64,000 bases of DNA, from positions 2,356,001-2,420,000 of the forward strand of contig CAWGPF010000001.1 in the NCBI GenBank assembly GCA_963824395.1. Direction: 5' to 3'. The DNA is from 13-2-20CM-66-19 sp963824395. GTDB taxonomy: Bacteria > Pseudomonadota > Gammaproteobacteria > Steroidobacterales > Steroidobacteraceae. Under the pieces are notes generated by a model. It was not told the origin of the DNA. It was given only the letters and a program-made list of their open reading frames with translations, and did no database searches. Made by a program: the position numbers and the translations under genes. Shown here one piece after another: positions 18,668 through 27,457 of the stretch; position 1 is the stretch's first letter, and the number at the start of each line of letters is the position of its first letter.

Positions 18668-20530
18668 ATGGCTGGCGTGCGAAGAAGGATTGTGGCGCTC
18701 GGAGCGACGCTGGGGGTGGCCTGTGCGGCGCACGCCGCGCAAGCGGCGCACGTCGCGGACGCCGGCTGGCTGACTTACAACGGTGACTTCGGCGCGGCGC
18801 GTTTCTCGCCGCTGCAGCAGATCACGCGCGCCAACGCCCGAGACCTGCGCGCCACCTGCGAGATCAGTCTCGGCGACCAGGGCATCTTCCAGGCAGGCCC
18901 GCTGGTAGTCGGCGACACGCTCTACGTCACCACCATACACACCGTCGTGGCCGTCGATGCCACGACCTGCGCCCTGCGCTGGCGGCGGGCGTTCGAACCA
19001 GAAGCCGATGAAGCACTGCCCGCAAACCGCGGCGCGGCCTACGACAACGGGCGCATCTTCCGCGGCACCGGCGACGGCTACGTGATCGCGCTCGACGCCA
19101 AGAGCGGCCGGGTGCTGTGGCGCGTGCATGCGGGCGACCCGGCGAAGGGTGAGTTCTTCAGCGCCGCGCCGATCGCCTGGCACGGGCTGGTATTCCTGGG
19201 CCCTGCGGGCAGCGAGTGGGGCATCCGCGGCCGGATCGTGGCCTACGATGCTGCCAGCGGCCACGAGGTGTGGCGGTTCAACACCGTGCCGGAGAAGGGA
19301 GAGCCGGGCTATGAGAGCTGGCAGGTGGGGGACACCACCGAGCACGGCGGCGGCGGCACCTGGTCCTCCTACACCCTCGACCCGAAGACGGGCGAATTGT
19401 TCGTGCCGGTCGGCAACCCGGCGCCCGACTTCACTCCCGGCTATCGCCCTGGCGATAACCTCTATACCGACGGTATCGTGGTGTTGGATGCCAAGACCGG
19501 CAAGCTGCGCTGGTACCACCAGTTCGATCGCAACGACGCCTTCGACTACGACATCGCCGCAGCGCCGATCCTGTTCACCGATCGCGCCGGCCACCGGCGC
19601 GTCGCCGTCGCCGGCAAAGACGGTTATCTCTACATCCTCGATCGGGAGACCCACCAACAGGTGGCGAAGACCGCCGTGACCACCGTGACGCCGCCGTCGA
19701 GCTCGCCCACGCCACAGGGTGTCTTCATCTGCCCGGGCGCCGACGGCGGCGTGCAGTGGAACGGGCCCGCCTACAGCCCCGCTACCAACGCTCTCTACGT
19801 GGGCTCGGTCGACTGGTGCATGAAGGTCCGCTCGGCGCCTGTGAAGTACGAGGCGCCGCTGGTCTTCATGGGCGGCTTCCCCGACTTCAGCAAGGACACG
19901 GGGCCGCGCAGCGGCTGGCTCTACAGCGTCGATGCCCAAACCGGAAACGTGCGATGGCGCTACCACGCCTCGAGCCCGGTACTCTCCGGTGCGACGCCGA
20001 CGGCCGGAGGCATCGTGCTGAGCGGCGAGTCCTCCGGGGACCTGCTGGTGTTCGATGCGGCCGATGGCACCGTGCTGAACAGGGTGCCGCTGGCCGGGTC
20101 CCTCGGCGGCGGCGTTATCACGTATGCAGTCGCTGGACGCCAATACGTGGCCACCACGGCCGGCAATGTCTCGCGCTCCGGGCTGTCCACCGGGGATGAC
20201 TACATCCCGCGGCTCATCGTGCTCACCACCGGCCTGCCGGCCGATCACGAGGTCGTGAAAGTACTCGCAGTTCCCGAAGGTCAACTGAAGCAGCACTTCG
20301 GGAAAGATCCCGGCAAGAGCATCTTCAACATCTTTTGCTCTAGCTGCCACGGCCGCGGCGGGACGGGCGGCGAGGGTGGACCGGCGCTGGTCAACGAAGC
20401 GAGCCGCAAGTCCCCTGCTGAGGTCATCGAGTGGGTCAAGCATCCAGCGCCGCCCATGCCGAGCATGTCGCCGCCGCTGTCGAACAGCGAGGTCGAGGCG
20501 GTGGCCGCCTATGTCATGGAGCTGAAGTAG
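18668..20530 (+). CDS. PQQ-dependent dehydrogenase with C-terminal cytochrome c domain
   Basis: 620-residue periplasmic quinohemoprotein. Signal peptide over residues 1-26. An eight-bladed PQQ propeller shows repeated W-motifs (YDNGRIFRGTGDGYVIALDA, SGRVLWRV, TGKLRWYHQ), and the active-site stretch DRNDAFDYDIAAAP contains the catalytic-base Asp region. The heme motif CSSCH (557-561) is followed by a Met ligand candidate in PMPSM. This layout is that of type II quinohemoprotein alcohol dehydrogenases. GGAGGAGG precedes the ATG. No PQQ biosynthesis genes are in the window. The alcohol or amino-alcohol substrate is unknown; the neighbours suggest a nitrogen-containing one. Confidence 0.92.
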   Translation: MAGVRRRIVALGATLGVACAAHAAQAAHVADAGWLTYNGDFGAARFSPLQQITRANARDLRATCEISLGDQGIFQAGPLVVGDTLYVTTIHTVVAVDATTCALRWRRAFEPEADEALPANRGAAYDNGRIFRGTGDGYVIALDAKSGRVLWRVHAGDPAKGEFFSAAPIAWHGLVFLGPAGSEWGIRGRIVAYDAASGHEVWRFNTVPEKGEPGYESWQVGDTTEHGGGGTWSSYTLDPKTGELFVPVGNPAPDFTPGYRPGDNLYTDGIVVLDAKTGKLRWYHQFDRNDAFDYDIAAAPILFTDRAGHRRVAVAGKDGYLYILDRETHQQVAKTAVTTVTPPSSSPTPQGVFICPGADGGVQWNGPAYSPATNALYVGSVDWCMKVRSAPVKYEAPLVFMGGFPDFSKDTGPRSGWLYSVDAQTGNVRWRYHASSPVLSGATPTAGGIVLSGESSGDLLVFDAADGTVLNRVPLAGSLGGGVITYAVAGRQYVATTAGNVSRSGLSTGDDYIPRLIVLTTGLPADHEVVKVLAVPEGQLKQHFGKDPGKSIFNIFCSSCHGRGGTGGEGGPALVNEASRKSPAEVIEWVKHPAPPMPSMSPPLSNSEVEAVAAYVMELK

Positions 20531-20767
20531 CCGCGGCGACTGCGAATCTGATGGCCGGTGAGCCCCGCGCCGCGAAGAGGGCCACCCGTGCGTACCTCTT
20601 CAATCGCCCGGGCACCCGCTCATGTGGCGAGAACCCCTGGACCCGCATGGCTGCCTCTTGGCCGACAGGGTAAGGCATTCAAGAGGTTAGCCCCCCGTCC
20701 GCGCTGCACCCCTCCTTGCGCCAGGACCAATAACCTCAGCGCCGCGGCTGCGAGGCCGTATACCCAT

Positions 20768-20780
20768 ATAATGTTGCAAT
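20768..20780 (+). promoter_or_regulatory. GntR-regulon operator, site 1 (gntR promoter)
   Basis: ATAATGTTGCAAT, overlapping a perfect TATAAT (20767-20772), 50 bp upstream of gntR. Shares the 13-bp pattern of sites at 26630, 27397 and 34638. The rest of 20531-20830 holds no gene I can support. Confidence 0.6.
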
Positions 20781-20830
20781 GAGAGGCCGGGGGGTGGCGC
20801 GCCGTTCAGTCCCGGTTGGGTAGCGCTCGC

Positions 20831-21580
20831 GTGAGATCCCTATACGAGAAGACGATCGCTTTCACCCTGCAGCTGATCGACGAGCGGCAGCTCCAGGAGG
20901 GCGACCAGTTGCCGCCCGAGGCGAAGCTGGCCCTCGAGGCGGGGGTGAGCCTCGTCACCGTGCGTCGTGCGCTCGCCGAGCTCGCAGCCCAGGGTGTCGT
21001 GCGCCGCGAGCAGGGCCGTGGCACCTTCGTGTCACGCCCGCGCGTGCGCGCCGAGACCACGCGCATGGGGAGCCTGCGCAACGGCCTGCACCTCGACGCA
21101 CACTCCAAGCTTGAAACGCGGGTGCTCGGCTGCGTCGTGCGCGGCGCCACTGCCGAGGAAGCCGGCTCGCTCGGCCTGCAGGCCGGAGCCAGCGTCTGGG
21201 AGCTCATGCGACTGCGCCTTCTTAACGGCCGGCCGCTGATACTGGAGGTGTCGGCGATCTCCAAGCTCCTCGCCCCGGACCTCGGCACGCACTTCGAGGC
21301 CGAACCGGCAGGCTCGCTCTATGACCTCCTCGAGGCGAGCTACGGGCTCAAGGAGGCGCGCGAGGAGCAGCTGCTGGTGTGCCGCGCCGCAGACGCGCGC
21401 GAAGAGGAAAGCCTCAAGCTCCTCAACTTCGAATGGGTGGTGGAGGTCTCGGGCGTCAGCTACACCGCGCGCCGCGAGCCGATCGACTGCTTCCGGATGA
21501 TCTTCGCCGCGCGTGCCTTCGCCTTCAGGCTGGCGACCGCGCCGGCCTTCGCCACCGAGGCGGTCGAACTCGCTACCTAG
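20831..21580 (+). CDS. GntR-family regulator, HutC/UTRA subfamily
   Basis: 249-residue regulator. The N-terminal winged helix (LPPEAKLALEAGVSLVTVRRAL, then GVVRREQGRGTFVSRP) is followed by a UTRA effector domain (GASVWELMRLRLLNGRPLILEVS, then GSLYDLLEASYGL), the HutC subgroup that senses sugar phosphates, amino-sugar phosphates or histidine intermediates. GTG at 20831 chosen; a TTG at 20816 is possible. The stop overlaps the convergent nagB-like gene by four bases. One operator-like site lies in its own promoter and three more in front of the other cluster units, so it probably controls the entire 20.8-35.8 kb cluster. Confidence 0.92.
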   Translation: MRSLYEKTIAFTLQLIDERQLQEGDQLPPEAKLALEAGVSLVTVRRALAELAAQGVVRREQGRGTFVSRPRVRAETTRMGSLRNGLHLDAHSKLETRVLGCVVRGATAEEAGSLGLQAGASVWELMRLRLLNGRPLILEVSAISKLLAPDLGTHFEAEPAGSLYDLLEASYGLKEAREEQLLVCRAADAREEESLKLLNFEWVVEVSGVSYTARREPIDCFRMIFAARAFAFRLATAPAFATEAVELAT

Positions 21581-22323
21581 GCCGCGCTCCCGGCCCTGGA
21601 GGACAACACCGCACCGAGCTCCGGGGTGCACAGCAGCGTCAGGTCCGTATGCCCGAGCAGGCTCGTCGCCGGCCACTGCGGGTCCGCCACGCCCGAAAGC
21701 AGCCGCCTGAGTGCCTCGGCCTTGGACTCACCGGCCGCCAGCAGCAGCACCGAGCGGGCGGCCGCGAGGGTCGCGATCCCGAGCGTGAGGCCGCGATGCG
21801 GCAGCGGCTGTCCGCCACTGAGGCGTTCATTCACCGCCAGCGTCTCGGTGCTCAGGTTCGCCACGTGAGTGCGCGTGTTCCACGCAGTGCCCGGCTCATT
21901 GAAGGCGATGTGTCCGTTGGCGCCCAGGCCCAGCACCGCAATGCCGATGCCGCCCGCCGCCTCTAGCGCGTCCTCGAACTGCACGCACTCGGCCTCAGCA
22001 TCCGGCGCATCTCCGCGCAGCAGCCGCAGCTGGGACGCCCCGATGCCGAGCGGCCCGAACACATGCCGCTGCAGGAAGTGGGCGTAGCTGCGCGGATCGG
22101 TCGGGCCGAGCCCGAGGTACTCATCGAGGTTGATGTAGTGTGCGCGGCGCAGGGCTGCGAGCTCGGTGGCCGTGCGTCCCAGGAGGTTCTGGTACAGCCC
22201 GAGCGGCGTGCGTCCCGTGGGCAGTGCGACGCGCGTGCCCGGTTGCGCGAGCACCTGCGCGCACAGCAGATCGGCGGCGCACCGGCCGAACTCCGCCGCC
22301 GAGGCGGTGCGCATCAGGCGCAT
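21577..22323 (-). CDS. NagB-like glucosamine-6-phosphate deaminase/isomerase with Asp141-to-Asn change
   Basis: 248-residue NagB/RpiA-fold protein. Landmarks: LPTGRTPLGLYQ phosphate loop, NLDEYLGL with D67 (Asp72 of E. coli NagB), and GLGANGHIAFNEPG with H138 (His143) and E143 (Glu148). The constant offset of five shows that residue 136, Asp141 in E. coli, is Asn here (AAC codon). Asp141 helps ring opening and catalysis in NagB, so activity on GlcN6P may be altered or directed at another substrate. Last gene of a four-gene operon; its start overlaps the kinase stop by 10 bp. No gene for an N-acetylglucosamine-6-phosphate deacetylase is nearby. Confidence 0.85.
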   Translation of the reverse strand: MRLMRTASAAEFGRCAADLLCAQVLAQPGTRVALPTGRTPLGLYQNLLGRTATELAALRRAHYINLDEYLGLGPTDPRSYAHFLQRHVFGPLGIGASQLRLLRGDAPDAEAECVQFEDALEAAGGIGIAVLGLGANGHIAFNEPGTAWNTRTHVANLSTETLAVNERLSGGQPLPHRGLTLGIATLAAARSVLLLAAGESKAEALRRLLSGVADPQWPATSLLGHTDLTLLCTPELGAVLSSRAGSAA

Positions 22324-23762
22324 GCCGCACTCGCCTCAAGGTAGCGCCGGTAGAGCGGGCCGTACTGAGCCTGCTCGGCGTCGGGAAGCACCGCCGCGCC
22401 GGCAGCGCAGGTGCCGGGGCGCGCACGCGGGTCGAGCGCCTCGAGCGCGCCGCGGGCCGCACCCAGCGCCGCGGGCGAGACCTGCGCGTAGGGGCGCACC
22501 GGGCGCCCGAGTGTATTGGCCAGGAGCTGCAGTCCAAAGGCGCTTTGCGCAAGCCCGCCGGCGAGCACCACCTCGGTCAGCGGCTGGCTCTCGGCGAGTA
22601 CCTCGACACAGCGGCGGATCTCGAACGCGACGCCCTCGAGGAACGCCCGCGCGATCTCAGCCCGACCGGAGCCAAGGCCGAGTCCGGCGACCGCGCCGCG
22701 CAGCGCCGGGTTCCACAGTGCGCCCTGTTCGCCACCGCCAAGATACGGCATGAAGCTCACCCCGCCGGCTCCCGGGGCGGCACGGGCAGCCTCCCGCTCG
22801 AGTTCCTCCGGCGTCGAGCGCAGCAGCCGGCACAGCCAGCGGTAGCCGGTGCCGGTGGCGAGCAGGTCCATCTCGCGTGCATACCAGCCCACGGCGGCGT
22901 GCGGGCTCAATAGATAGCGGCCCGCGGGGTCGAAGCGCCGCTCGCGCACCGCATCCAGGATGATGGTGCTCGAGCCCATGGCGATACACACCACGCCGGG
23001 TGACAGCGGTGCCATGGCGTAGGCGCCGCTGACCGAGTCGGCAGCCCCGACCGTAACGGGGATGCCCGCGGGCAAACCCAGGAGCTGCGCACCGGTGGCG
23101 GACAGTGGCGCGGCAATGCTGTGGGCCGGGGCCACCTGCGGCAGCAGGTGCGGGTCGATCCCCCACAGCGCGCACAGCTCGGGCGAGAAACGCTCCTCAT
23201 GGAGCGCGTACAGACCGTAGCCCGCGGCGGTCGAAGGATCGGTGACCTCTGCGCCCGTGAGTGCGTGGCACAGGTAGTCCTTCGCGCTGAGGATGCGGCG
23301 TGCCTGCGGGTACGCGCCGCCGTGGACGCGGAACATCGGAGCGAGGTAGCGGCCATCTAGCGGCATGCCGGTGAGCCGGTACAGCTCCTGGCGGCGCGTG
23401 CCGATCACGGCCGCCGCGGCCGCATCGGCACGCGCATCCTTCCAGGTGATCGCCCGGCCCTGAGCGCTGCGCGGACCGAGCACCACCAGCGTCGGCAGCT
23501 GGCCGGCAAGCCCGATGACCTTCAGCCGCGTGCGCCAGCGGGGCTCTGCCGGCAGGCAATCCGCGATCGCCGCCACCGCCTGCGCGGCGGCCGCGAGCCA
23601 GTCGGCGGGCTCCTGCTCGGCCTGTCCGGGCAGCTCGCTCACGGTCGCGATCGGCGCGCTCCCCTGGGCGAGGATCGCGCCCCGGGCATCGCTCAGCACC
23701 GCCTTCAGCGCGGAGGTGCCGAGGTCGAGCCCGAGGGCGAGCGGCGCTGCGGGTTCAGGCAC
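22314..23762 (-). CDS. FGGY-family carbohydrate kinase (xylulokinase-like)
   Basis: 482-residue sugar kinase. The N-terminal LALGLDLGTSALKAVL phosphate-1 loop, ITWKDARAD substrate segment, GAADSVSGAYAM with the catalytic Asp, and the C-terminal VVLAGGLAQSAFGLQLLANTLGRPV adenosine motif are all present. Related to xylulokinase, but family members act on many ketoses, polyols and sugar acids, so the substrate is not read from sequence. Overlaps both neighbours (8 bp with the aminotransferase, 10 bp with the deaminase), implying tight coupling. In context it would phosphorylate the sugar product handed on to the NagB-like enzyme. Confidence 0.92.
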   Translation of the reverse strand: MPEPAAPLALGLDLGTSALKAVLSDARGAILAQGSAPIATVSELPGQAEQEPADWLAAAAQAVAAIADCLPAEPRWRTRLKVIGLAGQLPTLVVLGPRSAQGRAITWKDARADAAAAAVIGTRRQELYRLTGMPLDGRYLAPMFRVHGGAYPQARRILSAKDYLCHALTGAEVTDPSTAAGYGLYALHEERFSPELCALWGIDPHLLPQVAPAHSIAAPLSATGAQLLGLPAGIPVTVGAADSVSGAYAMAPLSPGVVCIAMGSSTIILDAVRERRFDPAGRYLLSPHAAVGWYAREMDLLATGTGYRWLCRLLRSTPEELEREAARAAPGAGGVSFMPYLGGGEQGALWNPALRGAVAGLGLGSGRAEIARAFLEGVAFEIRRCVEVLAESQPLTEVVLAGGLAQSAFGLQLLANTLGRPVRPYAQVSPAALGAARGALEALDPRARPGTCAAGAAVLPDAEQAQYGPLYRRYLEASAACA

Positions 23763-25101
23763 GCGTTTTCATGGCGGCGATGCTGCCGCGCGCGGCTTCC
23801 AGCGTGACATCCACGTCCTCATCCGTGTGCGCGAACGAGACAAACAGGTTCTCGAAGGCATGGGGGTGGAACAGTATGCCGCGCTCGAGCATGCCCTCCC
23901 ACCACTGGCGGAACAGGGCGTGGCTCGCGTAGCGGTGCGCGTCGCGGTAGTTGCGGATCGGCTGGCGCGAGAACCACACCTGCATCACCGGACCTAAGCC
24001 CACCACGTGGGCGTCCATGCGCGCATCATGAAACAGCTGTTCGAGTCCTGCGTACAGGCGCTCGCAGCGGCGGTAGAGTCCCTCGTAAGCCCCGGGAGCC
24101 TCGAGCTCATCGAGCGCGGCGAGCGCTGCGGCGACCGCGATGGTGTTGGCCGTGTAGGTGCCGGCGATCGAGACCGTGCCGTCGGCCGCGAGCTGCATGA
24201 TGTCGCGCCGCCCGCCCAGGGCTGCCACCGGGAAGCCGCCGCCCAAGCCCTTGGCGAACACCGACAGGTCGGGGCGGATGCCATAGTGACCCTGGGCGCC
24301 GCCGAGGTGCAGCCGGAAGCCCGTGATGACTTCGTCGTAGATGAGCACGATGCCGCGCTGCGCGGTGAGCTCGCGCATCGCCTCGAGGTATCCCGGCTGC
24401 GGCAGGATGCAGCCGGTGTTGCACATGACCGCCTCCGTGAGCACGGCGGCGATGTGCTCACCCTCGCGCTCGATCGCGGCGCGCAGCGCGCCGATGTCGT
24501 TCCACGGCAGGATGATGAGCTGCTCGGCGAGCGCGGCCGGCAGGCCCGGACCCTGGGGCACGGGTACCGGGCGTGCATCGGGGCCCGCCTTGTCCGGGTC
24601 CGGGTGCTTGCTCCAGTAAACCCCGTCGCCGAAGCCGTGGTACATGCCCTCGAAGCGGATGATCTTGCTGCGGCCCGTGAAGGTACGTGCCAGCCGCAGC
24701 GCATAGATCACGGCCTCGGTGCCGGTGTTGCACAGGCGCACCTGCTCCACGCTCGGCACCGCGCGGGTGATGCGGGCGGCCAGCCGCGCCTCGTCCGCCG
24801 TCGGCAGCGCGAACACCGTGCCGCGCTCGGTGATGGCGCGGATCACCGCCTCGGTGACCTTCGGCGGGCGGTGACCGAGCAGCATCGGGCCGAGCCCGAG
24901 CAGGTAGTCGATGTAGCGGTTGCCGTCGACATCGAACAGGTGTGACCCGCTGCCGCGTTCGATGAACAGCGGATACGGGTCCCAGCCGGAGAAGCGCGCG
25001 CGCGCGGTGCTGTTGACGCCGGCGGGGATCAGCTCGCAGGCCTTGGCGTAGAGCGCGGCGCTACGCGCGGTGCGCTCGGGGTGAGGGTAGGTGAGGGTCA
25101 C
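23755..25101 (-). CDS. Class III aminotransferase, glutamate-1-semialdehyde aminomutase-like
   Basis: 448-residue PLP enzyme. K284 in FAKGLGGGFPV binds PLP; YDEVITGFRL, NTGTEAVIYALRLART and FEGMYHGFGDGVYW are class III/GSAM-like signatures. It is not in a heme-synthesis context. It lies between an amino-acid permease and a sugar kinase, so it likely moves or removes an amino group on the imported compound, possibly as an intramolecular aminomutase. GTG at 25101 overlaps the permease stop (GTGA) and follows GGAGG. Substrate unknown. Confidence 0.9.
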   Translation of the reverse strand: MTLTYPHPERTARSAALYAKACELIPAGVNSTARARFSGWDPYPLFIERGSGSHLFDVDGNRYIDYLLGLGPMLLGHRPPKVTEAVIRAITERGTVFALPTADEARLAARITRAVPSVEQVRLCNTGTEAVIYALRLARTFTGRSKIIRFEGMYHGFGDGVYWSKHPDPDKAGPDARPVPVPQGPGLPAALAEQLIILPWNDIGALRAAIEREGEHIAAVLTEAVMCNTGCILPQPGYLEAMRELTAQRGIVLIYDEVITGFRLHLGGAQGHYGIRPDLSVFAKGLGGGFPVAALGGRRDIMQLAADGTVSIAGTYTANTIAVAAALAALDELEAPGAYEGLYRRCERLYAGLEQLFHDARMDAHVVGLGPVMQVWFSRQPIRNYRDAHRYASHALFRQWWEGMLERGILFHPHAFENLFVSFAHTDEDVDVTLEAARGSIAAMKTRA

Positions 25102-26552
25102 GGTAAGGGTCCTCCGGAATGCCCCGGCACCAGCGGCGCCGGACGTTGAAAGAAGGCGACGCGGCCGACCCGGTGCTGGATTACCGCGTAGCAAAGGCCC
25201 AAGGCCAGCGAGCCGGCGCCCCAGGCAAGGGCTGTCGGTGAGATGGCGGCGGTGCGCACCGACTCGACCGCGATCCACAGCATGAAGAGCGCACCGCTGG
25301 CGGGCAGAGCGCCGCCCGCCAGGAGCGCAGCGGCGGACGCGGTGAGCCGGTGCCGCCCCTGCCAGACGGAGGCGGCTGCGGTGAGTCCGTAGAAGAGGAT
25401 GGCGATCAGGCCGAGGCTGCTGACAATGTTAGTGAGCGCGGCGCCGATGCTGCCGGTGGCCAGGGTCAGGGCAAGCAGCACCAGGTTCACCCCGCTCATG
25501 ACTGCTGTGGCCACCCACGGATTACCGGTGCGCGGATCGATGCGTGCGAGCCACTGCGGCAGCACCTGATCGCGGGCCATGGCGCGGCTCATGCGTGCCG
25601 CGCTGATGACCGCAGCCTGCAGCGTCGCGAGGGTGCCGGTCAGGACCGCAAGACTCATGATGATGCCCCAGGGAGGTCCCAGGAGCGCAGGCCCGATCAC
25701 CGCCAGCGCGTTGCCCGCATGGGCCTGCAGCACCGCCCCGGGCAGCACCGCCTGCAGGGCGAGCACGCACAGGCCGTAGGCGAGGGCGAGGATGAGGACG
25801 CTCGCGATCGCGGCGCGGCCCGGCGCGTGGCTGCGGTCGCGCGACTCCTCGTTCACGTAGATCGCCGCATCCCAGCCGGAGTACATGAAGCAGGCAATGA
25901 GCAGGCCCCCCACGAGGCCGCGGGTGCCCCCCATGCCCGCAAGCGAGAACCACTCCCAGGAGAAGCGTGCGGCCAGGTGTCCGCGCGCCAGAGCCATGAG
26001 TCCTGCGATCGCTGCGACCATCAGCACCACGTACTGGAACACCACGATCGGCCACTCGAAGCGCGCCGCGAAGCGCAGGCCCCGCAGTGCCAGCACGGTG
26101 ACCAGGATGTTCCACGCACCCCCCGTGAGGGCCACGGCCAGCGGGTGATCGACGTAGGCCGGCGCCACGAGCTCAAGCGTGTAGGTGCCGGCGGGGATCG
26201 TGAGGCTGCTGGTACCGAGCGTGTAGTAGAGGAGGATCATCCAGCCGCACAGGAAGCCCAGGTACGGATGGAAGGTGCGCGCCACCCACGTGTAGGTGGC
26301 CCCCGAACTCGGGTCCCAGAGATTCAGGCGCTGGTAGCCCAGCGCGATGCCGAGCATCGGCAGCAGACAGACGAGCACCGGCAGGGCACCGCCGTAGTGG
26401 CTCGCGGCGACCAGGCTTGCGAGCGTTACGGCGAGCGTCTGGGCGGGACCCGAGCCGGACAGGCCGAGCACGATTGCATCACCGAGGCGCAGGCCACCCG
26501 CCGGGGCAGGGCCCGGGACGGTATTCGAGGCGGCGGGCGCGGGTGTGGGCAC
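25098..26552 (-). CDS. APC-superfamily amino acid/amine permease
   Basis: 484-residue inner-membrane transporter with about 12 hydrophobic segments. TM1 with LGLSGSGPAQTLAVTLAS, the YVNEESRDRSHAPGRAA loop conserved in amino acid permeases, and the GNPWVATAVMSG region identify the APC superfamily (AAT/ACT-like). First gene of the operon permease-aminotransferase-kinase-deaminase. Operator-like site 2 lies 78 bp upstream. It presumably brings a nitrogen-containing substrate, delivered to the periplasm by the two TonB receptors, into the cytoplasm. Confidence 0.9.
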   Translation of the reverse strand: MPTPAPAASNTVPGPAPAGGLRLGDAIVLGLSGSGPAQTLAVTLASLVAASHYGGALPVLVCLLPMLGIALGYQRLNLWDPSSGATYTWVARTFHPYLGFLCGWMILLYYTLGTSSLTIPAGTYTLELVAPAYVDHPLAVALTGGAWNILVTVLALRGLRFAARFEWPIVVFQYVVLMVAAIAGLMALARGHLAARFSWEWFSLAGMGGTRGLVGGLLIACFMYSGWDAAIYVNEESRDRSHAPGRAAIASVLILALAYGLCVLALQAVLPGAVLQAHAGNALAVIGPALLGPPWGIIMSLAVLTGTLATLQAAVISAARMSRAMARDQVLPQWLARIDPRTGNPWVATAVMSGVNLVLLALTLATGSIGAALTNIVSSLGLIAILFYGLTAAASVWQGRHRLTASAAALLAGGALPASGALFMLWIAVESVRTAAISPTALAWGAGSLALGLCYAVIQHRVGRVAFFQRPAPLVPGHSGGPLP

Positions 26553-26629
26553 TTCGAAAATCCCTGAACGGCGCGTGCCGACGATGCAGCTCCCGCGAGC
26601 CCGCCGATCCCCCCGCGCGTCTATACTTT

Positions 26630-26642
26630 ATATCATTATAAT
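26630..26642 (-). promoter_or_regulatory. GntR-regulon operator, site 2 (permease operon)
   Basis: ATATCATTATAAT on the plus strand; read toward the permease operon it contains a TATAAT box. It overlaps the stop codon of the upstream HAD gene, so the control element is partly within coding DNA. Confidence 0.55.
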
Positions 26643-27385
26643 CTTTTAGATGCCGGCGTACGAGCCCGTCCTGATCTTAGCCAGTTCTCGATGTCCTTCA
26701 GTGAGTTGCAGACGTTCGGGGCATCCTCGGGCGCAGGGAGCAGATCCGGAACCACGATAGTAGTGAGGCCCGCCGCGCGTGCCGCCTGAAATCCAGCCGG
26801 GGAGTCCTCGAGCGCCAGGGTCTCGCAGGAGGCAACGCCAAGCTGCGCCAGCGTCCGCCGGTAGATCTCCGGGTCGGGCTTGGCCTGCACAACCTCGTCT
26901 CCGAACACGCTCACGCGGAAGTGCTGCGCGAGTTCACCCAGGCGCTGCGTGGCGCGGGAGCGTGAGGTCGAGCTTGCCACGGCGAGCGGGATGCCGAGGT
27001 GCTGCAGGGTCTCGAGCAGGTCCTCAAGTCCAGGCTTGAGCGGTGCGGGGCAGTGTTCGATCCAGCGGTCAAACAGCGCGCGCACCTGCCCGCGCGCGGT
27101 CTCGAAGGGGAAACGCGCACCGAAATGCCGGCGCATCCGCTGCGCCGTGTCGCTCTCGCGACGACCGACGAGGCTTGCGAAGAACTCATCACTGAGGGTG
27201 TGTCCGTGGACGGCGGCGACCTCGCGCCAGGCCGCCCGCTCCCAGCGCTCGGTGTCGAGCATCAGCCCATCCATGTCGAAGATCACCGCCCGCAGCGTCG
27301 CGGCGAACTGCGCACTCGGAAGCCGCACCGCGATCAGGGCAGGAGGATTCGCGTCCGCGGCGGCAGGGGGGCAGCCGTCCATCAT
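26636..27385 (-). CDS. HAD-superfamily phosphatase/phosphomutase, beta-PGM-like
   Basis: 249-residue hydrolase. Motif I FDMDGLMLDTE with nucleophile D37 and D39, motif II around ASSTSRS, motif III KPDPEIY and motif IV LEDSPAG are intact. The helical cap between motifs I and II is that of the beta-phosphoglucomutase/2-deoxyglucose-6-phosphatase group. Start uncertain: ATG at 27385 has no Shine-Dalgarno, and the earlier ATG at 27403 lies inside operator site 3. It reads toward the permease operon and diverges from a TonB receptor; site 3 covers both. Probably removes phosphate from a sugar-phosphate intermediate. Confidence 0.88.
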   Translation of the reverse strand: MMDGCPPAAADANPPALIAVRLPSAQFAATLRAVIFDMDGLMLDTERWERAAWREVAAVHGHTLSDEFFASLVGRRESDTAQRMRRHFGARFPFETARGQVRALFDRWIEHCPAPLKPGLEDLLETLQHLGIPLAVASSTSRSRATQRLGELAQHFRVSVFGDEVVQAKPDPEIYRRTLAQLGVASCETLALEDSPAGFQAARAAGLTTIVVPDLLPAPEDAPNVCNSLKDIENWLRSGRARTPASKRL

Positions 27386-27396
27386 TCGAATTGAGT

Positions 27397-27409
27397 ATAA
27401 CATTGCAAT
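27397..27409 (+). promoter_or_regulatory. GntR-regulon operator, site 3 (HAD / TonB receptor)
   Basis: ATAACATTGCAAT, the most symmetric copy: it contains the perfect 10-bp palindrome CATTGCAATG (27401-27410). Overlaps a TATAAC box and lies 49 bp before the receptor start. Confidence 0.6.
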
Positions 27410-27457
27410 GACATGAGGACCCGATTAGATTCGGACCGAGTATCAGGGGAGTGCCAC

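Noticed and set aside
18638..20443. 601-codon minus-strand frame opposite the PQQ dehydrogenase
   Set aside because: Antisense artefact of high GC; no recognisable protein.
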